Origin: Microbacterium marinum
GTDB taxonomy: Bacteria; Actinomycetota; Actinomycetes; Actinomycetales; Microbacteriaceae
DNA length: 64,000 bases
Assembly (NCBI RefSeq): GCF_014204835.1
Contig: NZ_JACHMD010000001.1
Coordinates: forward strand, 1,178,001-1,242,000
Reading direction: 5' to 3'
Below are positions 8,699-16,453 of this stretch, in pieces. The number at the start of each line of letters is the position of its first letter. Position 1 is the first letter of the stretch. The position numbers and the translations under genes were made by a program. Under the pieces are notes generated by a model that did not search any database, was not told where the DNA came from, and worked only from the letters and a program-made list of their open reading frames with translations.

Positions 8699-9433
8699 TT
8701 ACTGCTCGATCGCGCCGGCGTTGCCACCGGTCTTGAGGGCGGCCAGGCGCGCCTCGACCTCGGTGAGCTCGCCGATGTCCTCGAGCTGGTTGAACTGCGC
8801 GTCGATCGAGGATGCCGCGATCTCGGCCTTGCCGGCGGCGAGTGCCTCCTGACGGCGGACCTTGTCCTCGAAACGGCCGAGCTCGCTCGTAGGGTCGAGT
8901 ACGTCGATCGACTTGACGGCATCGTGGACCTTGTTCTGCGCCTCGGCGGTCTTGGCGCGCGCCAGCAGCTCGGAACGCTTCGAGCGAAGCTGGTCGAGCT
9001 TCTGCTTCATGCCGTTGAGGCCGTCCTTCAGCTTCTCGACGACCTCGGTCTGCGCGGCGATCGAGGGGGCGATGGCGCGGGCCTCGTTCTCCTCGCTGAT
9101 CTGACGCTGGAGGGCGATCTTCGCGAGGTTGTCGAACTTGTCGGCATCGGTGCTGTTGCCGGCGCCGCGGAGTTCGTCCGCCTTCCGGCTGGCCGCGATG
9201 GCCTTGTTGCCCCATTCGGCGGCGGCCTTCACGTCCTCGTCGTGGTCACGCTCGAGGAGGCGGAGGTTGCCGATCGTCTCGGCGATGGCCGCTTCGGCGT
9301 CCGCGATGTTGTTCGTGTAGTCGCGGACGAGCTGGTCGAGCATCTTCTGCGGGTCTTCGGCGGAATCCAGCAGGGCGTTGATGTTCGCCTTCACCAGGGT
9401 CGAGATGCGGCCGAAGATGGACTGCTTTGCCAT
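8699..9433 (-). CDS. pspA: PspA/IM30-family protein
   Basis: A 244-residue, almost entirely alpha-helical coiled-coil protein beginning MAKQSIFGRISTLVKANI, typical of PspA/Vipp1/IM30 proteins that coat and stabilise stressed membranes. The long heptad-rich region carries the LLDSAEDPQKMLDQ family motif. ATG at 9433 with an AGGAAA ribosome-binding site. It follows a TPM-domain gene on the same strand with a 77-nt gap, a pairing that suggests a shared envelope-stress role. Confidence 0.88.
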   Translation of the reverse strand: MAKQSIFGRISTLVKANINALLDSAEDPQKMLDQLVRDYTNNIADAEAAIAETIGNLRLLERDHDEDVKAAAEWGNKAIAASRKADELRGAGNSTDADKFDNLAKIALQRQISEENEARAIAPSIAAQTEVVEKLKDGLNGMKQKLDQLRSKRSELLARAKTAEAQNKVHDAVKSIDVLDPTSELGRFEDKVRRQEALAAGKAEIAASSIDAQFNQLEDIGELTEVEARLAALKTGGNAGAIEQ

Positions 9434-9510
9434 CGTGTTTCCTTTCCTGACGGGGAGTCCCGAGGTTGAGGGTGAGGTCGTGGGAGGGGAGGGTCTGCGG
9501 CGACGGAAGA

Positions 9511-11484
9511 TCAGAAGCGACCGCCTCCTCGCCGGGATCGGGAGCCGCCGCTGCTGCGCCCGCCGCCGAACCCGCTGCTGCGTCGTCCGCCCCCGAATCC
9601 GCCACTGCTGCGTCCGCGTGAGCCGCCGAATCCGCCACCGAATCCGCCGCCCCCGCCGCCGCCGTTGAGCAGTGAACCGAGGATGATCCCGCCCAGCATG
9701 CCGCCGAAGTCTCCACCGCCGCCACCGTTTCCGCCAGCGGAGAACGCACCGACGTCCTGCTGGGCGTGCTGAGTGGCCTGCGAGGCGAGCGCGCCCGCCC
9801 GCTGAGCGAGTGTCAGGGCGCGTTCGGGATCGGTCTGCTCGAGCTGTGTGGCCTGCACGAGGGTCGCGCCCGCTTCGGCGAGCCGGGTGCGCGCGGTCGC
9901 GCCGACGGCGCCGCGCCGCGACGAGATGAAATCCTCGGCGGCAGACACCTGGGCTTTGGCCTGCAGGAGCGTCTGGGCGAGGACGGTGCGGGCCCGATCG
10001 GCGCGCTGCTGCGCGTCGCGGATGCTCCCGAGCGCGGAGTCGATCTCGGAGTTCGCCTTCTCGAGCAGCCCCAGCGCCGTCTTCGGGTCGCGAGCTGATC
10101 CCTCCAGCGCGGTGCGAGCGGCACCCACCTGCTGGCGGGTGGCCGCGATGATCGGGGCGAGCCGCCCGTCCGGATCGTCCGTGGCCGCCGCTGCGGCCAG
10201 GTCGCCGTCGAGTTCGGCGAGCAGGGCCGCCGCGCTGCGCTCGGCGGCCGCGAGGTCGGCGCCCACGGTCTCGACGGCGTCCTCGAGGCGGGTGGCCTGT
10301 TCGACCGCCTGCTCGGCGGCGCGGATGGCCACCGCTGCCGCGGGTCCGTCGCCGCTCTGCACCGCCCGCTGTGCGACAGCGAGCTGCTCGCCGGCGAAGC
10401 GCAGGCGCGCGAGAGCCTGGTCGGGGTTGTCGTGGATCGTGGCGAGAGCGCCCTCCGCGTAGGTGCCCCGCAGCTCGGTCAGCCGGGCGGCGGCGTCGTC
10501 CACCTGGGCGGTGGCCGCGGCGTGCTGCTGCTGCACCCGGCCCAGAGCCTCGGGGGCGTTCTGGGAGAGGTCGCGGAGTCGGTCGAACGCGTCGGCCTTC
10601 TCGTCCAGAGCCGCGTCCGCGGCTTCGCATAGCTGCACGATCTCCGCGTACCAGGCGCGCTGCTGGTCGGCGCTGTCGGGCACCTCGTCGTCGAGCTTCT
10701 GCTTCAGCCCGAACGCCCGGTCGAGGGACGCGCGCGCATCCGCGACGGCCTGTTCGAACTCGGCGGCGGCGGCATCCCCGAATTCCGCTTTCGCGAACCC
10801 GAGCTCCTGCCGGCTCGCGGTGAGGGCGTCGTCGGTGCGGACCAGAGCGGATGCCGCGTTCCGCTCGAGCTCCTCCAGCGGAACCTGCGCGGGCGTGGAA
10901 GGCTCGGCCGCCCGCCGCCGGCGCCGCAGCAGGGCCCAGATCAGCAGGGCCGCCAACGCCGCGCCCACGATCACCACGACCCAGAATCCGCCTCCCAGGC
11001 CTCCGCCACTCCGGGCCTCCTGCAGGCCGTCCGCCGCGGCGATCGCGGCGCCCTGCCAGTCGTCCTCGGCGAGGACGGGGTAGACGTCTTCCTGCTCGAT
11101 CGCGGCGATGCGGGTCTCCGAGATGGGGCCGGAGGAATCGGCGGACAGGTAGAACGATCGGGCTTCGGTGGCGACGGCGAGCAGGTACTGATTCGGGCCG
11201 AGGCCGCCGCGCTCGGCGGTCGCGTTCGCCCAGTCCTCAGCCGAGGACTCGCCGAAGTCGGTGACGTAGACGACCCACAGCCCGACACCGGCATCGTCGG
11301 CCAGAGCGTCGAGGCGCGCGTTGATCGCGTCCTCTTGCGCGTCGGAGAGCACACCGGCGTCGTCGAGCACCTGATCGGAGTCGAGGTCCACCGGGTCGAC
11401 CGCGGTGGCGGGGGAGGCCGGGAGCAGCGTGCCGAGCCCGATCAGGAGCGCCGCCGCGAGCGCCGGCAGCCGTCGAGATCGCAT
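9511..11484 (-). CDS. TPM-domain membrane protein with long coiled-coil region and Gly/Ser-rich tail
   Basis: A 657-residue protein. A signal peptide (about residues 1-28) is followed by a TPM domain (about 30-160: VLDDAGVLSDAQEDAINARLDAL ...) and then one membrane span near residues 185-208 ending in a run of arginines. A long helical region and a C-terminus of Gly/Phe/Ser/Arg repeats (about the last 75 residues) follow. TPM domains lie outside the membrane and occur in envelope-quality or photosystem-repair proteins. Encoded just upstream of pspA. Start chosen as the ATG at 11484 because the signal peptide begins there; the extension further upstream does not look coding. Confidence 0.85.
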   Translation of the reverse strand: MRSRRLPALAAALLIGLGTLLPASPATAVDPVDLDSDQVLDDAGVLSDAQEDAINARLDALADDAGVGLWVVYVTDFGESSAEDWANATAERGGLGPNQYLLAVATEARSFYLSADSSGPISETRIAAIEQEDVYPVLAEDDWQGAAIAAADGLQEARSGGGLGGGFWVVVIVGAALAALLIWALLRRRRRAAEPSTPAQVPLEELERNAASALVRTDDALTASRQELGFAKAEFGDAAAAEFEQAVADARASLDRAFGLKQKLDDEVPDSADQQRAWYAEIVQLCEAADAALDEKADAFDRLRDLSQNAPEALGRVQQQHAAATAQVDDAAARLTELRGTYAEGALATIHDNPDQALARLRFAGEQLAVAQRAVQSGDGPAAAVAIRAAEQAVEQATRLEDAVETVGADLAAAERSAAALLAELDGDLAAAAATDDPDGRLAPIIAATRQQVGAARTALEGSARDPKTALGLLEKANSEIDSALGSIRDAQQRADRARTVLAQTLLQAKAQVSAAEDFISSRRGAVGATARTRLAEAGATLVQATQLEQTDPERALTLAQRAGALASQATQHAQQDVGAFSAGGNGGGGGDFGGMLGGIILGSLLNGGGGGGGFGGGFGGSRGRSSGGFGGGRRSSGFGGGRSSGGSRSRRGGGRF

Positions 11485-11524
11485 CGGTTCCCTCCTCCGG
11501 GCGCGGAAGATGCCGCCCGTCGCG

Positions 11525-11530
11525 AGTCTA
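11525..11530 (-). promoter_or_regulatory. -10 box of the TPM-pspA unit
   Basis: TAGACT on the minus strand, about 40 nt before the ATG at 11484. The same hexamer recurs before argS, lysA and sua5. Confidence 0.45.
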
Positions 11531-11625
11531 TGCCGCGACCTGCATGTCTCGATAGCGGCATCCGTGCGGTGCGCCTGTGCGTTCGCCATGTGTTCGTGAC
11601 CTAGGCTCACCGGTTCGGAGGTGCC

Positions 11626-12459
11626 ATGGACGATCGGTACGGAACGGACGTGCTCGCTGCGGGCTGGCGGAACGCGGGGCGGAAGCAGGTCGCTCGGGTG
11701 GAAGCGCGCCGCGACCTCGTCGTCGAGGTGGCCGGCGATGACTATGTGGGCGCGGTGACCCGGATCGAGTCGGGTCACGTCGAGCTCGAAGACCGCCACG
11801 GCCGGGTGCGTCTGTTCCCGCTGGGGCGCGGCTTCCTCGTGGACGGAGCGCCGGTGGAGCTCGTCGTGCCCGCCGCAGAAGCGCCGGCAGGGCGCACCCG
11901 CACCGCCTCGGGGTCATTCGCCGCCGGACCGAGCCGCGCGCGCGTGGCGCGTGCGTCGCGCATCCTCGTCGAGGGCAAGCACGACGCCGAGCTCGTGGAA
12001 AAGGTGTGGGGCGATGACCTCCGCGCCGAGGGCGTCGTCGTGGAGTTCCTGCAGGGTCTGGATCTGCTCGAAGACCTCCTCGCCGCGGAGCCGCCGACCG
12101 CGGAGCGACGGTACGGCGTGCTCGTCGACCACCTCGTCCCGGGGTCGAAGGAGACCCGCATCGCGGAGCAGATCCGCCGCGGTCCCCACGGCCGCCACCT
12201 GAAGATCGTCGGGCACCCGCACATCGACGTGTGGCAGTGCGTCCGTCCGGCGACGCTCGGCATCGCAGCGTGGCCGAACGTCCCCCGCGGCGTGGACTGG
12301 AAGACGGGTGTCAGCCGTGCGCTCGGCTGGCCCGCCGACGACCACGTCGACATCGCCCGCAACTGGCAGCGGATCCTCGCCTCGGTGAAGACCTACCGCG
12401 ACCTCGACCCGGCCCTCCTCGGCCGCGTCGAGGAGCTCATCGATTTCGTGACCTCGTGA
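11626..12459 (+). CDS. DUF3097-family protein
   Basis: A 277-residue protein matching the actinobacterial DUF3097 family. A small beta-rich N-terminal part is followed by a Toprim-like segment (RILVEGKHDAELVEKVWG, about residues 112-129). Conserved patches such as the VDHLVPGSKE and GHPHIDVWQ regions follow. The Toprim resemblance hints at nucleic-acid work, but no function is established. ATG at 11626 has GGAGG 5 nt upstream and a TAGGCT -10 at 11602-11607, so this gene has a short true leader. Confidence 0.85.
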   Translation: MDDRYGTDVLAAGWRNAGRKQVARVEARRDLVVEVAGDDYVGAVTRIESGHVELEDRHGRVRLFPLGRGFLVDGAPVELVVPAAEAPAGRTRTASGSFAAGPSRARVARASRILVEGKHDAELVEKVWGDDLRAEGVVVEFLQGLDLLEDLLAAEPPTAERRYGVLVDHLVPGSKETRIAEQIRRGPHGRHLKIVGHPHIDVWQCVRPATLGIAAWPNVPRGVDWKTGVSRALGWPADDHVDIARNWQRILASVKTYRDLDPALLGRVEELIDFVTS

Positions 12460-12518
12460 CCGGCCGCAGGAAGGGTCCCGCACCCGAGAGTCACCCGGCC
12501 GCCGGATACGCTGGAGGC

Positions 12519-13259
12519 GTGTCCGACACCCCCGATTCACCGCCGCGCTACCGCGACAAGCCGGTGTCGTTCGTCCGCCGCAGCGGTCGCATGAGCGACG
12601 GTCAGGAACGTGCCTGGAACGAGCTCGGTCCGCACTACGTGCTGCCGGTCGAGCGGGATGCCGCGGCCACGAGCATCCTGCCGGGATCGCACATCGACCC
12701 GGTCGAGGTCTTCGGTCGTGCCGCTCGGCTCGTCGTCGAGGTCGGGTCGGGGCAGGGTCACGCGATCGTCCACGCGGCGTCGTCGGATCCGGACACCGAC
12801 TTCATCGCCGTCGAGGTCTTCCGGGCCGGTCTCGCGCGCACCATGCTCGACGCCGACCGTGCCGGTGCGCGGAACCTCCGACTCGTCGAGGCGAACGCGC
12901 CAGAAGTGCTCGAGCACCTGCTGCCCGCGGCATCCGTCGACGAGGTCTGGATCTTCTTCCCCGACCCCTGGCACAAGGCGAAGCACAACAAGCGCCGCCT
13001 CGTCGCGCCGTCGTTCCCGCCGATCGTCGCCCGGGCCCTCCGCGACGGCGGCATCCTGCGTCTGGCGACCGACTGGGAGGACTACGCGCTGCAGATGCGC
13101 GAGGTCATGGCCGATGCCGCCGAGTTCGCTCCCGTCTTCGAGGGGGAGTGGGCACCGCGGTTCGACGGGCGCACGATGACCGCCTTCGAGCGGAAGGGCA
13201 TCGCGAAGGGCCGCGACATCCGAGACCTCGCCTACCGACGCCGACCCCGGGACGCCTGA
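12519..13259 (+). CDS. trmB: tRNA (guanine-N7-)-methyltransferase
   Basis: A 246-residue SAM-dependent enzyme that makes m7G46 in tRNA. It shows the SAM-binding VEVGSGQGHA motif and the TrmB-specific PDPWHKAKHNKRR motif. GTG start at 12519: TACGCT (12507-12512) ends 6 nt before it, so the transcript is probably leaderless and the GGAGG lying between them would not be transcribed. The membrane-protein gene starts 2 nt after the stop. Confidence 0.92.
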   Translation: MSDTPDSPPRYRDKPVSFVRRSGRMSDGQERAWNELGPHYVLPVERDAAATSILPGSHIDPVEVFGRAARLVVEVGSGQGHAIVHAASSDPDTDFIAVEVFRAGLARTMLDADRAGARNLRLVEANAPEVLEHLLPAASVDEVWIFFPDPWHKAKHNKRRLVAPSFPPIVARALRDGGILRLATDWEDYALQMREVMADAAEFAPVFEGEWAPRFDGRTMTAFERKGIAKGRDIRDLAYRRRPRDA

Positions 13260-13261
13260 CC

Positions 13262-14164
13262 GTGGCGGGCGCCGCGACGGATCGGCCGACGCTGTCGATC
13301 GGCGTCCTTCCGGCGCTCCTGGTGTGCCTTGCCGCGCCGGCGTTCTTCGTGCTGCTGACGCCGTGGCTGGGATGGCTGCTTCTTACCGTGGGTCTCGTTC
13401 TGGCCGTGTTCGTCGACCGTCGGCGAGAGCCGGGTGCGGTCGTCGCCGCCGGGGCCCGCCTCGACACGGCGGCGGTCGTCGGCGTGGCCCGTCGGCCGAG
13501 CCTGACGCGCGACCTGTCGCTCATCGCGATCGGGCTGCTCATCGTCAGCGCGGTGCCGCTGAAAGCCGAGCTCGACAACGCCGCGATGGTGCGATTCACA
13601 CTCGCCCTCGGCGGAGCGGTGCTCGTCCCCTACCTCGTGTCGAGGTTCGTCTACCGGGACCACGCGATCCGGTTCCCCTGGCGCGGTGGGGGGAGCTGGA
13701 AGACGTGGCAATGGATCTGGCTGGCCGCGGTGCTCGTGCTGGGGTGGCTGATCCTGCCGTTCTACTTCATCACCTCGGGTGTCTACGAGAACTGGCCCGT
13801 CGTCGACACCCCCGACCTCATCGCCCGACTGTTCGTGGGCGTCGGTGCGGTCGGGATCTGGGACGAACTCTTCTTCATCTGCACGTGCTTCGCCCTCCTG
13901 CGCCGGCACTTCGCGGATGCCACCTCGAACGTGCTGCAGGCGGTCGTCTTCGTGTCGTTCCTGTGGGAGCTCGGCTACCGCGCGTGGGGGCCGGTGCTGA
14001 CCATCCCCTTCGCGCTGCTGCAGGCCGTGATCTTCCTGCGCACCCGGTCGCTCGCCTACGTCGTCACCGTCCATCTCCTCTTCGACGCCGTCGTGTTCGG
14101 AGTGCTCGTGCATGCTCACAACCCGGGACTGCTGGACGCGGTCTTCCTCGTCCCGGCGCCCTGA
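13262..14164 (+). CDS. CPBP-like integral membrane protein (degenerate intramembrane protease family)
   Basis: A 300-residue protein with about eight hydrophobic spans. The last 110 residues resemble the CPBP (Abi) intramembrane metalloprotease core: a WDELFFICTCFALLRRH segment in the place of the EExxxR motif, and a TVHLLFDAVVF segment in the place of the HxxxN/D motif. The usual Glu-Glu pair is Asp-Glu and the expected Arg is shifted, so catalysis is doubtful. GTG start immediately after trmB. Confidence 0.7.
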   Translation: MAGAATDRPTLSIGVLPALLVCLAAPAFFVLLTPWLGWLLLTVGLVLAVFVDRRREPGAVVAAGARLDTAAVVGVARRPSLTRDLSLIAIGLLIVSAVPLKAELDNAAMVRFTLALGGAVLVPYLVSRFVYRDHAIRFPWRGGGSWKTWQWIWLAAVLVLGWLILPFYFITSGVYENWPVVDTPDLIARLFVGVGAVGIWDELFFICTCFALLRRHFADATSNVLQAVVFVSFLWELGYRAWGPVLTIPFALLQAVIFLRTRSLAYVVTVHLLFDAVVFGVLVHAHNPGLLDAVFLVPAP

Positions 14165-14259
14165 CCCAAGGTGTCAAGGGGGTCCGCGACAGCGATGCCT
14201 CGCGCGTACCGTCGCGAACTCGGACACCCGTCCGAGCGATGAGCGAAGGGAACGGTCAG

Positions 14260-14424
14260 ATGAGCGACACGAGCGACCCGCAGCGGAGCGATCCGCCCCA
14301 GAACACCCAGGGCGAGCCGAACCAGGAGGTGGAGGCCGACACCGCCTCGGGGGGCGCCCCCGAGGATCAGGACCTCACCACCGATGAGAACGGTGCGCCC
14401 GTCGACAACCCCTCCGGGGGCTGA
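14260..14424 (+). CDS. Small acidic disordered protein
   Basis: A 54-residue, Asp/Glu/Pro/Gln-rich protein with no hydrophobic core (MSDTSDPQRSDPPQN...). ATG at 14260 has GAAGGG 9 nt upstream; an in-frame ATG at 14239 has no ribosome-binding site. Family not recognised. The shared TGTCAAGGGG element upstream of this and the next gene suggests common control. Confidence 0.6.
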   Translation: MSDTSDPQRSDPPQNTQGEPNQEVEADTASGGAPEDQDLTTDENGAPVDNPSGG

Positions 14425-14436
14425 TCCGACCTCCGC

Positions 14437-14472
14437 GCCGGCGGCGTCTGTCAAGGGGCAGCCGCCGCCGGC
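14437..14472. terminator. GC-rich hairpin between two small stress genes
   Basis: A 10-bp stem (14437-14446 with 14463-14472) with a 16-nt loop, just after the acidic small protein. The TGTCAAGGGG element lies in the loop, so the hairpin could also be a by-product of a regulatory site. Confidence 0.4.
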
Positions 14473-14513
14473 ACGGCCGTGGGAGCGTGGACTCCTCGAC
14501 CGAAGGAGACCCC

Positions 14514-14996
14514 ATGACCACCGCCGATGACGCCCGCAAGACCCTCGCCGATCTCCTCCCGAAGTTCCGCTTCGCGATGGTGACGACGGTCGACGCCGAG
14601 GGGAAGCTGACATCGCGGCCGCTGACCGTGCAGGAGCACGAGTTCGACGGTGATCTGTGGTTCGTGGTCAGCCGCGAGTCGTCCGTGGTGGCCGAGACCG
14701 CCGTGCGCCCCGGCGTGGGCGTCGCTCTGACCTCGAACGACGCCTGGGTGTCGTTGGCGGGGGATGCCGAGGTCGTCGACGACCGGGGTCGCCTCCGGCA
14801 GTACTGGTCGCCCGCACTCGACGCCTGGTTCCCCGACGGCCCGACCGACCCGAACGTCACGCTGTTGAAGATCAACGCGGTCTCGGGCGAGTACTGGAGC
14901 AGTGCGGGTGGTGCCGTCGCCTCCCTGATCGGCTACGTGAAGGCGAAACTCACCGGCGACACCTACGACGGACGCAACGCGTCCGTCGAACTGTAG
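14514..14996 (+). CDS. Pyridoxamine 5'-phosphate oxidase-fold protein (general stress protein 26-like)
   Basis: A 160-residue split-barrel flavin/F420-type protein (FRFAMVTTVDAEGKLTSRPL, then DLWFVVSRESSVV). The fold and length match the general stress protein 26 group, which binds FMN or FAD without a well-defined reaction. ATG at 14514 has a strong GAAGGAG ribosome-binding site; the nine codons before it are not used. Confidence 0.82.
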   Translation: MTTADDARKTLADLLPKFRFAMVTTVDAEGKLTSRPLTVQEHEFDGDLWFVVSRESSVVAETAVRPGVGVALTSNDAWVSLAGDAEVVDDRGRLRQYWSPALDAWFPDGPTDPNVTLLKINAVSGEYWSSAGGAVASLIGYVKAKLTGDTYDGRNASVEL

Positions 14997-15002
14997 GGGC
15001 GC

Positions 15003-15182
15003 TCAGAACGCAGCGAGGAGGGCCGGTCCGAAGATCAGGAGCGCCGCAGCCGGGACGACCAGGAGGCCGGCGGCTACCACCCCGATGGCGACGATGCTCC
15101 CCAGGATCGACAGCAGGGCAGCCGAGCCGGAGGATGCCGCGGCGGAACGGCGGGGGTGGACGAACGTGTGCGCGGTGACCAT
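15003..15182 (-). CDS. Small membrane protein (59 residues)
   Basis: A short gene starting at an ATG at 15182 and ending with TGA at 15003. The product has a basic N-terminus (MVTAHTFVHPRRSAAASSG) followed by one or two hydrophobic helices rich in Leu, Ile, Val and Ala up to the C-terminus. TAGCGT (15189-15194) lies exactly 6 nt upstream of the ATG, the leaderless arrangement used by many genes here, which is the best evidence that the gene is real. Family not recognised. Confidence 0.6.
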   Translation of the reverse strand: MVTAHTFVHPRRSAAASSGSAALLSILGSIVAIGVVAAGLLVVPAAALLIFGPALLAAF

Positions 15183-15332
15183 GATCCGACGCTACGGATC
15201 GGCATCCTCTGCCCGCGTCGGCCGGGCGGACGATGTCCGTCATCCTCCGGGATGATCCCGCTGCCCGCGACGTTCTGCTCAAGCGTTGCCCGAGAGGCGC
15301 GGATACGATCGAGACGGGTCCCGACCGGACCC

Positions 15333-15373
15333 CCGGACGACGGTTCAGTACCCGGTGAGCGACAAGACTGGCC
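15333..15373 (+). promoter_or_regulatory. Guanidine-III (ykkC-III) riboswitch
   Basis: The stretch carries CCGGACGA at 15333-15340, GTACCCGGT at 15348-15356 and GACAAGAC at 15361-15368, in the order and spacing I recall for guanidine-III riboswitch aptamers. CCGG at 15333-15336 can pair with CCGG at 15352-15355 (P1), and TCAGT at 15345-15349 with ACTGG at 15367-15371 (pseudoknot). The ribosome-binding site AGGGAG (15374-15379) directly abuts the pseudoknot, so guanidine binding would be expected to control its access. It precedes a guanidinium-exporter-type SMR gene, the classic partner. Confidence 0.85.
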
Positions 15374-15386
15374 AGGGAGCACAGTC

Positions 15387-15713
15387 ATGTTGTCGTGGAT
15401 CATTCTCGTCGTCTCCGGTGTCCTCGAAGCCGTGTGGGCGACCGCCCTCGGCAAGTCCGAGGGGTTCACCAAGCTCTGGCCGACCGTCGTGTTCGGCGTC
15501 GCGCTCGTGGCGAGCATGGGCGGTCTGGCCTTCGCGTTGCGCGAGATCCCCACCGGCACGGGGTACGCCGTCTGGGTGGGCATCGGCGCCGCGCTGACCG
15601 TCACCTACGGGATGGCGTCCGGGACGGAGTCGGTGTCGCTGGTGAAGGTCCTGCTCCTGCTCGGGCTCGTCGCCTGCATCGTCGGGCTCAAGCTCGTCGG
15701 CGGCGAGCACTGA
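15387..15713 (+). CDS. SMR-family guanidinium exporter (Gdx/SugE type)
   Basis: A 108-residue small multidrug resistance protein with four membrane helices and the essential Glu14 in the first. The EAVWATALGKSEGFTKLWP segment is the hallmark of the Gdx (formerly SugE) subgroup, which exports guanidinium in exchange for protons as an antiparallel dimer. ATG at 15387 with AGGGAG 7 nt upstream. The guanidine-III riboswitch in the leader independently supports guanidinium as substrate. Confidence 0.92.
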   Translation: MLSWIILVVSGVLEAVWATALGKSEGFTKLWPTVVFGVALVASMGGLAFALREIPTGTGYAVWVGIGAALTVTYGMASGTESVSLVKVLLLLGLVACIVGLKLVGGEH

Positions 15714-15718
15714 CGACG

Positions 15719-15749
15719 AAGGCCCGGATCTCGCTGAGATTCGGGCCTT
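15719..15749 (+). terminator. Rho-independent terminator after the guanidinium exporter
   Basis: A 14-bp stem (15719-15732 with 15736-15749, one G-T pair) closed by a GCT loop and ending in TTT, 5 nt past the exporter stop. It also marks the left edge of the accessory island. Confidence 0.85.
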
Positions 15750-15752
15750 TCC

Positions 15753-15762
15753 GTACGCCGTG
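15753..15762. repeat. 10-bp direct repeat, left copy (candidate island boundary)
   Basis: GTACGCCGTG, found again at 24356-24365 where it runs into the 3' end of the tRNA-Arg gene. The two copies bracket the low-GC accessory genes. It is short, so a chance match is possible. Confidence 0.35.
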
Positions 15763-16026
15763 GGTTTGTACGCGGAACCTGTTCTGCCGCGTGATTCCGG
15801 GGGTCTTGAGCGGGTGTCACGGGGTCAATCCTCCACGGACTCGACGGTAATCCTCTACTTTCGCCTGGACATCCCGCTGCCATCCGGTTCGGCGCCCGCG
15901 ACCTGCACCTGGGTTACGCGCGTCGCGGTGGATGCTGTTCTGCGCTGCAACAACGCGATGCGCTTGACAGCTCGTCAGCTTCGCGGCGAGTGTCGTACAG
16001 CGGAGTTCGAACTCGAGGAGACGTTC
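15763..16026. other. Island left-end spacer, no gene seen
   Basis: From the exporter stop to the next start is a stretch of 313 nt. It holds the exporter terminator, the left direct repeat and, near its right end, a TTGACA-type promoter; I see no credible coding frame in it. Confidence 0.5.
15964..15993 (+). promoter_or_regulatory. Promoter of the small acidic island gene
   Basis: A consensus -35 TTGACA (15964-15969), an 18-nt spacer and GAGTGT (15988-15993) as -10, about 33 nt before the ATG at 16027. A full TTGACA is rare in this window, which fits foreign DNA. Confidence 0.5.
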
Positions 16027-16230
16027 ATGGGATTCAAAGTGGTGTGGGACGACGGCGACGAAGACGACGAGGTGTTCGAGACTGAGCAGGAGGCCGAGGC
16101 ACACGCTGCGAACGAGATCGACAACTATCACGCCGGCGCCGAGGTTCTGCATCTTTCCAACCCAGGCGACTACGACGAAGACGACCCGGATGATGATCCC
16201 GGCTACGAAGTCGTCGAGGTAGATAACTGA
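16027..16230 (+). CDS. Small acidic hypothetical protein
   Basis: A 67-residue, strongly acidic protein (MGFKVVWDDGDEDDEVFETE ... ending YEVVEVDN). ATG at 16027 has a GAGGAG ribosome-binding site. Family not recognised; the net negative charge would suit a nucleic-acid mimic or a partner protein, but that is speculation. The next small gene starts inside its stop codon (TGATG), so the two were built as an operon. Confidence 0.6.
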   Translation: MGFKVVWDDGDEDDEVFETEQEAEAHAANEIDNYHAGAEVLHLSNPGDYDEDDPDDDPGYEVVEVDN

Positions 16231-16375
16231 TGAAGCGCGTCGATGCCGATGATGCTCCAGATGAGTACTTGTACGAGTGCGACCACTGCGCAGGTCAGGT
16301 TACATCGGGGCGCTCCAGTGCCCAGCTTGCGACGGTATGGGCAAGATCGAGGGCGACGAGGACGACGAAGGCTGA
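16230..16375 (+). pseudogene. Small two-CxxC zinc-ribbon protein, apparently frameshifted
   Basis: The frame from the ATG at 16230 gives an acidic start and CDHC (residues 17-20), then turns into unlikely sequence. Shifting to the -1 frame at about 16298 restores GYIGALQCPACDGMGKIEG and an acidic end with TGA at 16373-16375. The joined 48-residue product would hold two CxxC pairs (CDHC, CPAC), a zinc ribbon like that of DnaJ-type proteins. No slippery heptamer is visible at the junction, so a one-base loss or a sequencing error is more likely than programmed frameshifting. Confidence 0.5.
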
Positions 16376-16453
16376 GCGCCGATGGCATCGCGATTTGTGG
16401 TCTTCGGCACGTGACTCGTCGTTGCATCGCTCGTGCTCGTCGATGATCGTCGC

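Noticed and set aside
12513..12517. GGAGG as the trmB ribosome-binding site
   Set aside because: It lies 1 nt from the GTG, too close to work, and the -10 at 12507-12512 would start transcription after it.
16230..16375. Programmed -1 frameshifting in the zinc-ribbon gene
   Set aside because: No slippery X-XXY-YYZ heptamer and no evident downstream pseudoknot at 16293-16300; a one-base indel is simpler.
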